A DNA stretch of 64,000 nt from NCBI RefSeq assembly GCF_040066175.1, contig NZ_JBEAAM010000012.1, positions 62,001-126,000 on the forward strand, in the 5' to 3' direction. Under the pieces are notes generated by a model. It was given only the letters and a program-made list of their open reading frames with translations. It was not told the DNA's origin and ran no database searches. Positions within the stretch are counted from its first letter, which is position 1. Each line of letters begins with the position of its first letter. The translations under genes and the position numbers were made by a program. This document shows positions 10,322 through 18,243 of this stretch, piece after piece. Source of the DNA: Solimonas sp040066175 (GTDB taxonomy: Bacteria > Pseudomonadota > Gammaproteobacteria > Nevskiales > Nevskiaceae).

Positions 10322-10379
10322 CAGGAGATGGGCGGGCGCGGTGACCGGAGGGGCGCATCCGCGATTCCCCATGCCCGGC

Positions 10380-11369
10380 TCACAGCCACTGCGCCGCGTC
10401 CCTGGCGTGGTACGTCAGGATCATGTCGGCGCCGGCGCGACGGAAGCAGGTCAGGGCTTCGAGCACGGCCTTCTTCTCGTCGAGCCAGCCGTTGGCCGCC
10501 GCGGCCTTGAGCATGCTGTACTCGCCGCTGACCTGGTAGGCGGCGACCGGCACGCCGAAGCGGTCCTTCACGCGGCGGATGATGTCCAGGTACGGCATGC
10601 CCGGCTTGACCATGACGATGTCGGCGCCCTCGGCGAGATCGAGCGCGACTTCGCGCAGTGCCTCGTCGGCGTTGGCCGGATCCATCTGGTAGGTCTCCTT
10701 GCCGCCCTTGCCCAGGTTGCCCGCCGAACCGACGGCGTCGCGGAACGGACCGTAGTAGGCGGAGGCGTACTTGGCCGCGTACGACAGGATCAGCGTGTTC
10801 TTGTGGCCGTCGCGCTCCAGCACCTGGCGGATGTGGCCGACGCGGCCGTCCATCATGTCCGACGGCGCGACGATATCGACGCCGCAGCGCGCGTACAGCA
10901 GCGCCTGGCGGCGCAGGATCTCGCAGGTGGCGTCGTTGTCGACGTCGCCGCGCGCGTCGAGCACGCCGTCCTGGCCGTGGCTGGTGTACGGATCGAGCGC
11001 GACGTCGGCGACGATGCCGATCTGCGGCACGACCTGCTTGATCGCGCGGATCGAGCGGCACATCAGGCTGTCGGGATTGAGCGCCTCGTCACCGCCCGGC
11101 GTCTTGCGCTCGGCCGGCGTCACCGGAAACAGCGCGACCGAACGGATGCCCAGCGCGTACAGCGCGGCGCACTCGCGCACCAGCGCGTCGAGGTCGTGGC
11201 GCACCACGCCCGGCATCGCGCCGACCGGCCCGCACAGCGGCCCTTCGGCGACGAACAGCGGCTGGATCAGCTGCGCCGGGGCGAGGCGCGTCTCGCGCAC
11301 CATGTCGCGGATGAAGCCGGCCTGGCGCGTGCGGCGCAGGCGGGTGGCGGGATATGAACCGATGCTCAC
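10380..11369 (-). CDS. hemB: Delta-aminolevulinic acid dehydratase (porphobilinogen synthase)
   Basis: Condenses two 5-aminolevulinate molecules into porphobilinogen in tetrapyrrole synthesis. The 329 residues have the two Schiff-base lysines, Lys200 (LSYAAKYASAYYGPFRDA) and Lys255 (MVKPGMPYLD). The active-site metal segment is DVALDPYTSHGQDGV, without the cysteine triad, which indicates the Mg-dependent (Pseudomonas-like) type rather than the zinc type. The start is GTG at 11369, as no ATG fits. A perfect TATAAT lies upstream at 11400-11405 on the minus strand. Confidence 0.97.
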   Translation of the reverse strand: MSIGSYPATRLRRTRQAGFIRDMVRETRLAPAQLIQPLFVAEGPLCGPVGAMPGVVRHDLDALVRECAALYALGIRSVALFPVTPAERKTPGGDEALNPDSLMCRSIRAIKQVVPQIGIVADVALDPYTSHGQDGVLDARGDVDNDATCEILRRQALLYARCGVDIVAPSDMMDGRVGHIRQVLERDGHKNTLILSYAAKYASAYYGPFRDAVGSAGNLGKGGKETYQMDPANADEALREVALDLAEGADIVMVKPGMPYLDIIRRVKDRFGVPVAAYQVSGEYSMLKAAAANGWLDEKKAVLEALTCFRRAGADMILTYHARDAAQWL

Positions 11370-11399
11370 GGGGACTGTCCGATCCGGGGATAGACTCCG

Positions 11400-11405
11400 A
11401 TTATA
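11400..11405 (-). promoter_or_regulatory. Candidate -10 box of hemB
   Basis: A perfect TATAAT on the minus strand places a start site about 24 nt upstream of the hemB GTG. No convincing -35 hexamer is seen 16-18 bp upstream. The same AT-rich spot lies between the divergent hemB and hydroxylase genes. Confidence 0.4.
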
Positions 11406-11436
11406 CCGACGCCCCCTCCAGCACCCGCGCCGACCG

Positions 11437-12222
11437 ATGCCGACTGCCGATGCCGCACTCCGCCTGACGATCTTCGTCGTCCTGCTCGCCGCGCTGATCC
11501 TCGCCGAGCGTCACTGGCCGCGTCGCCGAGACGATCGCCGCGTGCGCGCACGCTGGCCGGTGAACTTCGGCCTGGTCGCCATCGACAGTCTGCTCGTGCG
11601 CCTGCTGCTCGGCGCCGGTGCGGTCGGCGCCGCGCAGTGGGCGCAGGCGCAGGGCTGGGGCCTGTTGCGCCTGCTGCCGTTGCCGGATGCGGTGCGGGGC
11701 GTCGTCGCGCTGCTCGCGCTCGATTTCCTGATCTACTGGCAGCACCGCATCTTCCACGCCGTGCCGGCGCTGTGGCGCCTGCATCGCGTGCATCACAGCG
11801 ACACCGCGTTCGACGTCTCCACGGCGCTGCGTTTCCATCCGGTCGAGATCCTGCTGTCGATGCTGATCAAGATGGCCGCGGTCGCCGCCCTGGGCGCGCC
11901 GCCGTGGGCGGTCGTCGCCTTCGAGGCCCTGCTCAACGGCACGGCGATGTTCAACCACGCCAACCTGCGGCTGCCGCCGGCGCTGGATCGCGTGCTGCGC
12001 TGGATCGTCGTCACCCCCGACATGCACCGCGTGCACCATTCCGTGCACCGGCAGGAAACGGACTCCAACTTCGGCTTCAACCTGCCCTGGTGGGACCGCC
12101 TGTTCGGCAGCTATCGCGCCCAGCCGGTCAACGGCCACGAGGCGATGCAGATCGGTCTCGAGCGCTTCCGCGAACCCGGGGAACAGACGCTGCGCCGGCT
12201 GCTGGCCCAGCCGCTGCAGTAG
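11437..12222 (+). CDS. Sterol desaturase/fatty acid hydroxylase family membrane protein
   Basis: Integral membrane di-iron oxygenase of 261 residues with several hydrophobic helices. The histidine-box ligands are clear: WQHRIFH (about residue 98), WRLHRVHHSD (about 112-121) and, in the C-terminal part, MHRVHHSVHRQETDSNFGFN-type HRVHH. The family introduces hydroxyl groups or double bonds into lipids; bacterial members act on fatty acids, carotenoids or sterol-like substrates, and which applies here is unknown. The ATG at 11437 was chosen because it precedes the first hydrophobic helix. It is divergent from hemB and 33 bp upstream of the sigma-factor gene. Confidence 0.9.
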   Translation: MPTADAALRLTIFVVLLAALILAERHWPRRRDDRRVRARWPVNFGLVAIDSLLVRLLLGAGAVGAAQWAQAQGWGLLRLLPLPDAVRGVVALLALDFLIYWQHRIFHAVPALWRLHRVHHSDTAFDVSTALRFHPVEILLSMLIKMAAVAALGAPPWAVVAFEALLNGTAMFNHANLRLPPALDRVLRWIVVTPDMHRVHHSVHRQETDSNFGFNLPWWDRLFGSYRAQPVNGHEAMQIGLERFREPGEQTLRRLLAQPLQ

Positions 12223-12255
12223 ACTGTCCGCATTCCGCATCCCCGTTCGCACCGC

Positions 12256-12816
12256 ATGGCCGACGCCGCGGCACTCGCACAACTGCTGTCCGCCACCGCC
12301 GCCGGCGACCAGGCCGCGTTCCGTCGCCTGTACGAAGCCAGCAGCGCGCATCTGTTCGGCCTGCTGCTGCGTATCCTGCAGCGACGTGACTGGGCCGAGG
12401 AAGCGTTGCAGGACTGTTATCTGAAGATCTGGCAGAAGGCGGACACCTACAGCCCCGACAAGGGCGCGCCGCTGACCTGGCTGATGACGGTCGCCCGTTA
12501 CCGGGCGCTGGACCTGCTGCGCATGAGACGGCCGGAAGTCGAGCTGCCCGAAGAGGGCGAGGATCATGCGTCGGCGTTCGCCGACGACAGCAGCGGCGCG
12601 GACCCGGAGGCGCGGGCGGTGGAAGGCGAAGGCATCGGCAGGCTGCAGCACTGTCTCGAAGGCTTGCCGGACGAGCAGCGGCGCAGCGTGCTGCTGGCCT
12701 ACTACGAGGGCTACACCCACCAGGAACTGGCGCGCCGCATGGAGGCGCCGCTGGGCACGATCAAGAGCTGGGTGCGGCGCGGCCTGCAGCGTCTGCGGGA
12801 GTGCCTGGGCGAATGA
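12256..12816 (+). CDS. ECF-type RNA polymerase sigma factor
   Basis: Sigma-70 family group 4 (extracytoplasmic function) factor of 186 residues. Region 2 (about 22-90) contains LQDCYLKIWQKA and the TWLMTVARYRALDLLR DNA-melting segment. Region 4 (about 125-185) is a helix-turn-helix with YTHQELARRMEAPLGTIKSWVRR. The next gene, overlapping by ATGA, encodes its predicted membrane anti-sigma factor. The pair resembles SigK/RskA-type modules. Target promoters cannot be inferred here. Confidence 0.92.
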   Translation: MADAAALAQLLSATAAGDQAAFRRLYEASSAHLFGLLLRILQRRDWAEEALQDCYLKIWQKADTYSPDKGAPLTWLMTVARYRALDLLRMRRPEVELPEEGEDHASAFADDSSGADPEARAVEGEGIGRLQHCLEGLPDEQRRSVLLAYYEGYTHQELARRMEAPLGTIKSWVRRGLQRLRECLGE

Positions 12817-13565
12817 AGTACGTGAATGCCAGGCTCGGACAGATGCTCGCCGCCGAGTACGTGCTCGGCACGCTGACCGGCCGCGCGCGGCGGCGTTTCG
12901 TCCGGCTGCTGCAGTCCCGCGCCGATCTGCGCGCCGAGGTGAGTGACTGGGAACGGCGTCTGGCCGCGCTGCACGCCGGCTTCAAGCCGGTCGCGCCGCG
13001 CGAGATCGTCTGGGCGGCGATCCAGCGCGAGATCGAGTCCGGCGCGCGCGTCGTGCCGCTGCGACCAACGGGGGGTGCGCCGGACGGCCGGCTGCGCTTC
13101 TGGCAGGCGTGGTCGGCCCTCGCGACGGCGGCGTCGGTGGTGCTGGCTTTCGGCCTGTACCGCGAGGTGCACGCGCCGGCGCCGCCGGTGCAGATCGTGC
13201 GCGTCGAAGTGCCGGTGCCGCAGCCGATGCCATACGTCGCGCTGCTGCAGCCCGGGGGCAGCAAGGCGCAGTGGCTGGTGACGCTGTCGCCGGAGCGCCG
13301 CCGCATCCGCGTCAGCGGCATGGGCGACTACCCGATGGACGCGGCGCGCGAGAGCCTGGAGCTCTGGGTGATCGGCGCCGACGGCAAGCCGGTCTCGCTC
13401 GGCCTGCTGCCGGCGAAGGGCGAAGCCGACATGCCGATGCCGCGCGGCATGTCGATGCCCGCCCAGCCGGCGCTCGCGGTGTCGCGCGAACCCCCCGGCG
13501 GCTCGCCGACCGGCCAGCCGACCGGTCCGGTGATCGTCGTCGGCCCGGCGCAGCGCGCGAGCTGA
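12813..13565 (+). CDS. Anti-sigma factor, RskA/anti-sigma-K type
   Basis: Predicted membrane-bound antagonist of the preceding sigma factor, 250 residues. The cytoplasmic N-terminus (MKYVNARLGQMLAAEYVLGTL) is followed by one transmembrane helix (about residues 98-117). A periplasmic RskA-type domain then contains WLVTLSPERRRIRVSG and LELWVIGADGKPVSLG, and a Pro/Gly-rich tail ends the protein. The zinc-binding HxxxCxxC motif of ZAS anti-sigma factors is absent. The ATG overlaps the sigma stop (ATGA), so the pair is probably translationally coupled. Release probably involves regulated proteolysis, by analogy with RskA. Confidence 0.87.
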   Translation: MKYVNARLGQMLAAEYVLGTLTGRARRRFVRLLQSRADLRAEVSDWERRLAALHAGFKPVAPREIVWAAIQREIESGARVVPLRPTGGAPDGRLRFWQAWSALATAASVVLAFGLYREVHAPAPPVQIVRVEVPVPQPMPYVALLQPGGSKAQWLVTLSPERRRIRVSGMGDYPMDAARESLELWVIGADGKPVSLGLLPAKGEADMPMPRGMSMPAQPALAVSREPPGGSPTGQPTGPVIVVGPAQRAS

Positions 13566-13610
13566 TCGGCGCCTCACGCCGTCCTCTGGCGGGCCCTTCG
13601 AGGCCGTCGA

Positions 13611-13742
13611 TCCCGATCGGACGGACACACGCTCCGGATTGGACGGCCTTACGATCCGGAATGGACGGATCTCCAATCCCGATTGGACGGCCCTATAATC
13701 CGTATTGGACGGATCCTCGAGCGCGAACGGACGACGTGATGA
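13611..13742 (+). repeat. 22-bp tandem repeat array upstream of the AAA+ ATPase gene
   Basis: Five consecutive 22-bp units start at 13611, 13633, 13655, 13677 and 13699. A degenerate sixth at 13721-13742 runs into the ATG at 13739. The core is TCCSGATTGGACGG. Units 3 and 5 carry TCCG-N7-CGGA. Across units 3/4 there is a perfect 7-bp inverted repeat, TCCAATC-CC-GATTGGA (13672-13687). Unit length equals about two DNA turns, as expected for an operator array. A TATAAT lies at 13694-13699 but has no -35 partner. There are no spacers, so this is not CRISPR. Confidence 0.85.
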
Positions 13743-14977
13743 CTGCGAAACATCTCTATCCCCGCGCCGCGGCTGCCCGTATCGCGGCGGCGCTGAGAGA
13801 CACGCCTGTGGTGATGGTCAGCGGCCCGCGACAGTGCGGAAAGACCACCCTCGTGCAGGGGTTCCGCGATCGGCAGCGTGACTACATCACTCTGGACGAT
13901 GAATCCCAGCTGGCCGCCGCATCGGCGGATCCGGTCGGTTTCCTGCGGCCGCACTCCACGGTCATTCTCGATGAAATCCAACGTGCGCCGCGCCTGCTGC
14001 GCGCGATCAAGAAGTCGGTTGACGAGGACCGGCGTCCCGGACGTTTTTTGCTGACCGGCTCCGCGGATGTCATGACGCTTCCGGCCGTTTCGGAGAGCCT
14101 GGCCGGTCGCATGGAAGTGATCACCCTCCTGCCATTGGCGCAGACGGAGATCCTGGGCCGCACTGCGGGACGCTTTCTGAGCCGTGCCTTTGGCGGGAGC
14201 GTCCCGAAGCTCACGGATACCCTGACGGGGAAGGCGCTGGTCGAAGAAGTACTTGCCGGGGGCTACCCGGAAATGCGCACTCGTACCGATCCGGCGCGGC
14301 GACGCGCGTGGACGCGCGACTACGTCGCTGCAGTGGTGCGCCGGGATGCCCGCGATATCGCGGAGATCGAGAAGCTCGAGCAGTTGCCACGACTCCTGCG
14401 CGCGCTGGCAGTCCAGTCCGGCCAGCTCACCAACTTCGCACAACTCGGCGGACAGATCGGCCTGGATGCCAAGACCGCGCAGAAGTACCTCGGAATCCTG
14501 GAACAGCTGTTCCTGGTCCGCAGACTGGAGCCCTGGTTCAGCAATAAGCTCAGCCGCTTGATCAAGACGCCCAAGCTGCATTTCCTGGACTCCGGCCTGC
14601 TCGCGGCCGTGCGCGGGCTCACGGCGCAGAAACTCGCGGCCGACCGCGGGCAGTGGGGCGCACTGATCGAAAGCTTCGTCTTCGGTGAACTCCTGAAGCA
14701 GGCCGGCGCGGGGGATGACAGCCACGTGCTGCATCACTACCGCGACAAGGATCAGCACGAAGTCGATCTCGTGATCGAGAACGGGGCCGGCGAGCTGATC
14801 GGTATCGAGGTCAAGGCCGCGGCCAGCGTGTACCCGGCCGACTTCACCGGCTTGAAGAGGCTCGCCCAGGCCACGGGCTCGGCGTTCCGGTTGGGGATCG
14901 TTCTGTACGACGGCGATGCCGTCATCGGCTTTGGTGACCAGCTGCTGGCCGCGCCGTTTGGTGTGCTGCGCGCCTGA
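13739..14977 (+). CDS. AAA+ ATPase with DUF4143-type C-terminal domain
   Basis: Stand-alone ATP-binding protein of 412 residues from the widespread but uncharacterised AAA/DUF4143 group. Walker A is GPRQCGKTT (29-37), Walker B TVILDEIQ (74-81, acidic Asp78/Glu79), and a sensor-like LLTGSADV follows (104-111). The C-terminal half carries a winged-helix-like segment and a restriction-endonuclease-fold-like stretch (HEVDLVIENGAGELIGIEVKAA, abridged), with Asp, Glu and Lys in the order of a PD-(D/E)xK core. It is flanked by an operator-like repeat array and stands alone between unrelated operons. That is consistent with horizontal acquisition. Biological role is unknown. Confidence 0.85.
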   Translation: MTAKHLYPRAAAARIAAALRDTPVVMVSGPRQCGKTTLVQGFRDRQRDYITLDDESQLAAASADPVGFLRPHSTVILDEIQRAPRLLRAIKKSVDEDRRPGRFLLTGSADVMTLPAVSESLAGRMEVITLLPLAQTEILGRTAGRFLSRAFGGSVPKLTDTLTGKALVEEVLAGGYPEMRTRTDPARRRAWTRDYVAAVVRRDARDIAEIEKLEQLPRLLRALAVQSGQLTNFAQLGGQIGLDAKTAQKYLGILEQLFLVRRLEPWFSNKLSRLIKTPKLHFLDSGLLAAVRGLTAQKLAADRGQWGALIESFVFGELLKQAGAGDDSHVLHHYRDKDQHEVDLVIENGAGELIGIEVKAAASVYPADFTGLKRLAQATGSAFRLGIVLYDGDAVIGFGDQLLAAPFGVLRA

Positions 14978-14979
14978 CC

Positions 14980-16275
14980 CTAAGCCCCCGGCTGGAACAC
15001 CGGCCAGGCATCGACGATCCGGCCGTCGTCGTACACGGCGAGGTCGCCGAACTGCAGGAACACGAACTCCGACTGATGCGGCCGCAGGAAGACGTGGTCG
15101 CCGACGTTGAGCTGCACGCCGGTCGAGCCGTTGAGCAGGTCCTGGTTGGTCGAGTGGCCCCAGATCGCGTTGCGCTGCAGTCCCGGCGGTGACACCGCGT
15201 CGGCGAGCCAGTAGCCGCCGTAGAGATAGAACGCGCGCGCGGTGTTCGGATCCCAGGCGCGGAACAAACCGGTCATCGCTTCCAGGCCCGGCAACTCGGT
15301 GCGGTCCAGCGCCTTGAGCACCGGCGTGGAGATGAAGCAGGCGGGCAGGTGATCGGCGAGCGTCGGCTTGTCGAAGTCGGTCGGCATCACCAGGCCCGAG
15401 CCCATCGCCAGTTCATTGCAGGGCGCGGCTTCGTCGTAGAGCTGGTAGGTCGAGCTGCCGCCGGCGTTGAGTGTCAGCGCGTCGGCATCGAAGCGCGCGC
15501 CCTGCGCCGCGCGCGCGGCGTCGATGCACTCGGCGTAGAACGCCATCGCCCGGGCCAGCGCGCCGCGCGGGCCGCCGAGCACGTCCGGGATCTTCGAGGC
15601 GTGCGCCTCGTAGCCCATGAAGCCGGAGAATTCGAGGCTCTGCACGGTGTCGATCTCGCGCACCGCCTCGGCGACCGCCTGCGCGCTGCGAAAGCCGCCG
15701 CGGTGCAGGCCGACGTCGATCTCCAGATTGATGCGCATCGGTCCGAGGCCGTCGCCGCGGCGCGCCTGGGACAGATCGCGGTACTCCGCGAGCCGTTGCG
15801 GCGTGTCGATGAGCCACTCGATCTGCGCCGCCGCATCGAAGGCGGCATTGTGGTGCTGTGCGAAGAAGCGCCGCGCCGCCCCGGCCGGCATCGGCTTGCC
15901 GAGCAGCACGCGCGCATCGGCCATCTGCGCGCCGACGAAGTTGAGGAACGGCTGGTCGAACACCATCAGGCGGTCGGTGCCGGTCGCCGCGCGCACGGTT
16001 TCGATCAGCTTCAGGCTCGGCAGCGACTTGGCGACGATGCGGTAATGCTTGTTCGCCGGCAGATGGGCCTTGAGACGCTCGATGTTGTCCGCCAGGCGCT
16101 GGCGGTCGATCACCAGCGTCGGCCGGAACAGTCCCGCGTCCTGCAGCGCGTCCTGCAGCGCGCGGAAATACGCGCTGTGCGCGCCGGACCGGGCGCGCGG
16201 CTTGGCGGCCACGAGCGCGGCGAAGGGTGCGGCGATCGCTGCGCCGAGCAGCAGGCGGCGCTTGAGATCAGGCAA
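14980..16275 (-). CDS. PLP-dependent alanine-racemase-fold enzyme (D-threonine aldolase/D-serine deaminase-like), possibly exported
   Basis: Fold-type III PLP enzyme of 431 residues. The internal Schiff-base Lys is predicted in RIVAKSLPSLK. YEAHASKIPD and LNAGGSSTYQLYD match phosphate and substrate loops of the DSD1/amino-acid deaminase-aldolase group. The metal-binding His-x-Cys of true D-threonine aldolases is HQS here, so metal dependence is doubtful. No ATG fits; a TTG at 16275 overlaps the FAD-oxidase stop by 8 bp and gives KRRLLLGAAIAAPFAALVA, a Tat-like or anchor signal. It is the last gene of the cytochrome c/FAD-oxidase operon. Substrate unknown. Confidence 0.75.
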   Translation of the reverse strand: MPDLKRRLLLGAAIAAPFAALVAAKPRARSGAHSAYFRALQDALQDAGLFRPTLVIDRQRLADNIERLKAHLPANKHYRIVAKSLPSLKLIETVRAATGTDRLMVFDQPFLNFVGAQMADARVLLGKPMPAGAARRFFAQHHNAAFDAAAQIEWLIDTPQRLAEYRDLSQARRGDGLGPMRINLEIDVGLHRGGFRSAQAVAEAVREIDTVQSLEFSGFMGYEAHASKIPDVLGGPRGALARAMAFYAECIDAARAAQGARFDADALTLNAGGSSTYQLYDEAAPCNELAMGSGLVMPTDFDKPTLADHLPACFISTPVLKALDRTELPGLEAMTGLFRAWDPNTARAFYLYGGYWLADAVSPPGLQRNAIWGHSTNQDLLNGSTGVQLNVGDHVFLRPHQSEFVFLQFGDLAVYDDGRIVDAWPVFQPGA

Positions 16276-17677
16276 GGCCGAACACCCTGCGCAGATAGGG
16301 ATTGAGCATGCGTCCGTCCGGATCGAGCGCCGCGCGCACGTCGAGGAACTCGCGCCACTTCGGATAGCGCTGCGCGAAGGTCTTCGCATCGAGCGTGTTC
16401 ATCTTGCCCCAGTGCGGACGGCCCTCGTAGGCCTGATAGATCGGCTCGATGTCGGCGAAATACGGCAGCGGGTCTTCCTTGTAATACCGATGCACCGCGA
16501 TCGAGCCGGAGCGGTCATGGCCGTGGAACGGCGACAGCCAGGCGTCGTCGCCGCGTACCACGCGCAGCTCGATCGGGAAGAACTCCTCGGGGTGATGCGC
16601 CTCGACGCGCGCGCGCACCTGCTTGAACGCCGGCAGCAGTGCCTCGCGCGGCAGGTGGTACTCCATCTCGTTGAAGCGCACCTCGCGGCTCGACGGGAAG
16701 ATGCGGTACCAGAGATCGACCGCCTCCTCCGGCTGGAAGTCCTGCGTCGCCAGATCAAGCAGGCGGCGGCGCAGCGCGGGCCACCAGCCGACCAGGTCGC
16801 GCAGCTTCTTCATCTCCATCACCGCGTTGTTGTCCTGCTCCGCCCCGCGTGGCCGCAGCGGCTCGTCGGTCGGATCGATGGCGATGGCGACGCCATGGCT
16901 GCAGAACGGGATGTAGTAGATCTCGAAGCTGTGATGGGCCGCGGCCCGTTCGTCGAAGCGCTCGACCAGTGCGTCGATCGGCTCCAGCCAGACACGGCGC
17001 TTCAGCCGGTGCGTCGGCACGTTCTGCAGCGTGAACTGCGTGATCACGCCCAGGCTGCCGAGCGACACGCGCGCGGCGTCGAAGATCTCCGGATGCTGCG
17101 TGCGCGAGCAGTCGATGATCTCGCCGCGCGGCGTCACCAGGCGCAGCGCAGTCGCGTAGGCATGCAGTGCGCCGAGGGTCTGGCCGGTGCCGTGCGTGCC
17201 GGTCGCCGTCGCACCGGCGATCGTCTGCTGGTCGATGTCCGGCATGTTGGGCAGCGCCTGACCGATCGGGTCGAGCAGTTCGCCGATCTGGCCGAGCTTG
17301 GTGCCGGCCCCGAGGGTCGCCGTCAGTGCTGATGCGTCGTGCGCGATCAGGCCGCTGAAGTTGCGCAGCGACAGCAGCGTGCCGTCGGTGGGCACCAGTT
17401 CCGTGAAGGAGTGTCCGGCGCCGGCCGGGCGGATCGGCGCGGGCGTCTTCTTCAGCAGCTCGGCGAGCTCGTCCTCGCTGACCGGCGCGGCGCGCTCGGC
17501 GGGCATGCCGAATCGATAGCCGGACCAGTTCTGCCACGGCAGGCGCTTCCTGCCGTCGGGGCCGATGGCCGCCGCCGGCGCCTGCGGCATCCTCGACGCG
17601 CCGTGATCGTCGCAGCCGGCCAGCGTGCCGGCGGTCAGCAGGCCGGCAGCGCCGGCCAGGAACTCCCGGCGCTTCAT
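16268..17677 (-). CDS. Tat-exported FAD-linked oxidase, D-arabinono-1,4-lactone/L-gulonolactone oxidase family
   Basis: VAO-fold flavoprotein of 469 residues. The N-terminus MKRREFLAGAAGLLTAGTLAGC combines a twin-arginine signal (RREFL) with a lipobox (Cys22), predicting an exported lipoprotein. The FAD domain holds RPAGAGHSF, where His89 is at the position used for covalent 8-alpha flavin attachment in aldonolactone oxidases, and THGTGQTLG. The C-terminus has the ALO-type HWGKMNTLDA motif. Its ATG overlaps the cytochrome c stop, and the PLP enzyme follows with overlap. Electrons probably pass to that cytochrome. The true substrate (aldonolactone, polyol or other) is not determinable. Confidence 0.85.
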   Translation of the reverse strand: MKRREFLAGAAGLLTAGTLAGCDDHGASRMPQAPAAAIGPDGRKRLPWQNWSGYRFGMPAERAAPVSEDELAELLKKTPAPIRPAGAGHSFTELVPTDGTLLSLRNFSGLIAHDASALTATLGAGTKLGQIGELLDPIGQALPNMPDIDQQTIAGATATGTHGTGQTLGALHAYATALRLVTPRGEIIDCSRTQHPEIFDAARVSLGSLGVITQFTLQNVPTHRLKRRVWLEPIDALVERFDERAAAHHSFEIYYIPFCSHGVAIAIDPTDEPLRPRGAEQDNNAVMEMKKLRDLVGWWPALRRRLLDLATQDFQPEEAVDLWYRIFPSSREVRFNEMEYHLPREALLPAFKQVRARVEAHHPEEFFPIELRVVRGDDAWLSPFHGHDRSGSIAVHRYYKEDPLPYFADIEPIYQAYEGRPHWGKMNTLDAKTFAQRYPKWREFLDVRAALDPDGRMLNPYLRRVFGLA

Positions 17678-18042
17678 GGCAGCTGCGCCATGTGGCGGAT
17701 CAGCGCGCGGAACTCGTCCTCGCTGCAATCGCCGCAGGAGCCCAGCGGCGGCATGCCCTTGTAGCCGTTGATCGTGTGATCGAGCAGCGTGTCCAGGCCC
17801 TGCGCGACACGCGGTGCCCAGGCCGCGGCGTCGCCGGCCAGCGGCGCGCCGGTGCCCGGTACGCCGTGGCAGGCCTTGCAGGTCTGCTCGTAGAGGCGCT
17901 GCACCGCCGGGTCGGCGGCGACCGGTGCCGCGACGGCGGTCGCCGGCAGTGCTGCCGGCGGCGGGGATTCGGACTTGCCGCAGGCGCTCGCCAGCAGCGT
18001 CAGCGCGCACAGGCCCACATGCAGGCGGTTCATCGCGTTCAT
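17674..18042 (-). CDS. Small c-type cytochrome lipoprotein (c5-like)
   Basis: Periplasmic mono-haem cytochrome of 122 residues. The signal peptide ends at a lipobox-like ASAC (Cys21). A Pro/Ala-rich linker leads to the haem site CKACH (55-59), with the axial Met candidate in NGYKGMPPLG. The GSCGDCS pair near the C-terminus recalls the extra cysteines of cytochrome c5. It is the first gene of the operon and overlaps the FAD oxidase by ATGA, so it is the likely electron acceptor of that enzyme. An ATG at 18033 is an alternative start. Confidence 0.88.
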   Translation of the reverse strand: MNAMNRLHVGLCALTLLASACGKSESPPPAALPATAVAAPVAADPAVQRLYEQTCKACHGVPGTGAPLAGDAAAWAPRVAQGLDTLLDHTINGYKGMPPLGSCGDCSEDEFRALIRHMAQLP

Positions 18043-18243
18043 TCGGTCGCAGTCGGAAGGGGGCGCGGACCCGTGCGTGCGCACTGGGCCATTCTTACCT
18101 CTACCGGGGATTGCACCGCGCGGCTATGTTGCGTGTCAACGCGCGGGCGCTGGCAAATCCGGCCTATACGCGACGCGCGACGCGGCACGCCGCGTGCATC
18201 TCGCCGCCGGGTGCGGACAGGGCATGAATCGAGGGAATCGGGG

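Noticed and set aside
10283..10372. N-terminal extension of AroE (about 30 residues)
   Set aside because: Read from the GGGAATC repeat tract and a spacer; the conserved start is MDRYAVIGHPVAHSKSP.
13694..13699. TATAAT within the repeat array as a complete promoter
   Set aside because: Perfect -10 but no -35 hexamer at 16-18 bp; reported only as part of the array.
13611..13742. CRISPR array
   Set aside because: The 22-bp units are contiguous with no unique spacers, and no cas genes are present.
13739..14977. Defence-system or toxin-antitoxin locus around the AAA+ ATPase
   Set aside because: Only one gene is present, with no partner nuclease, toxin, antitoxin or transposase beside it; the term would be unsupported.
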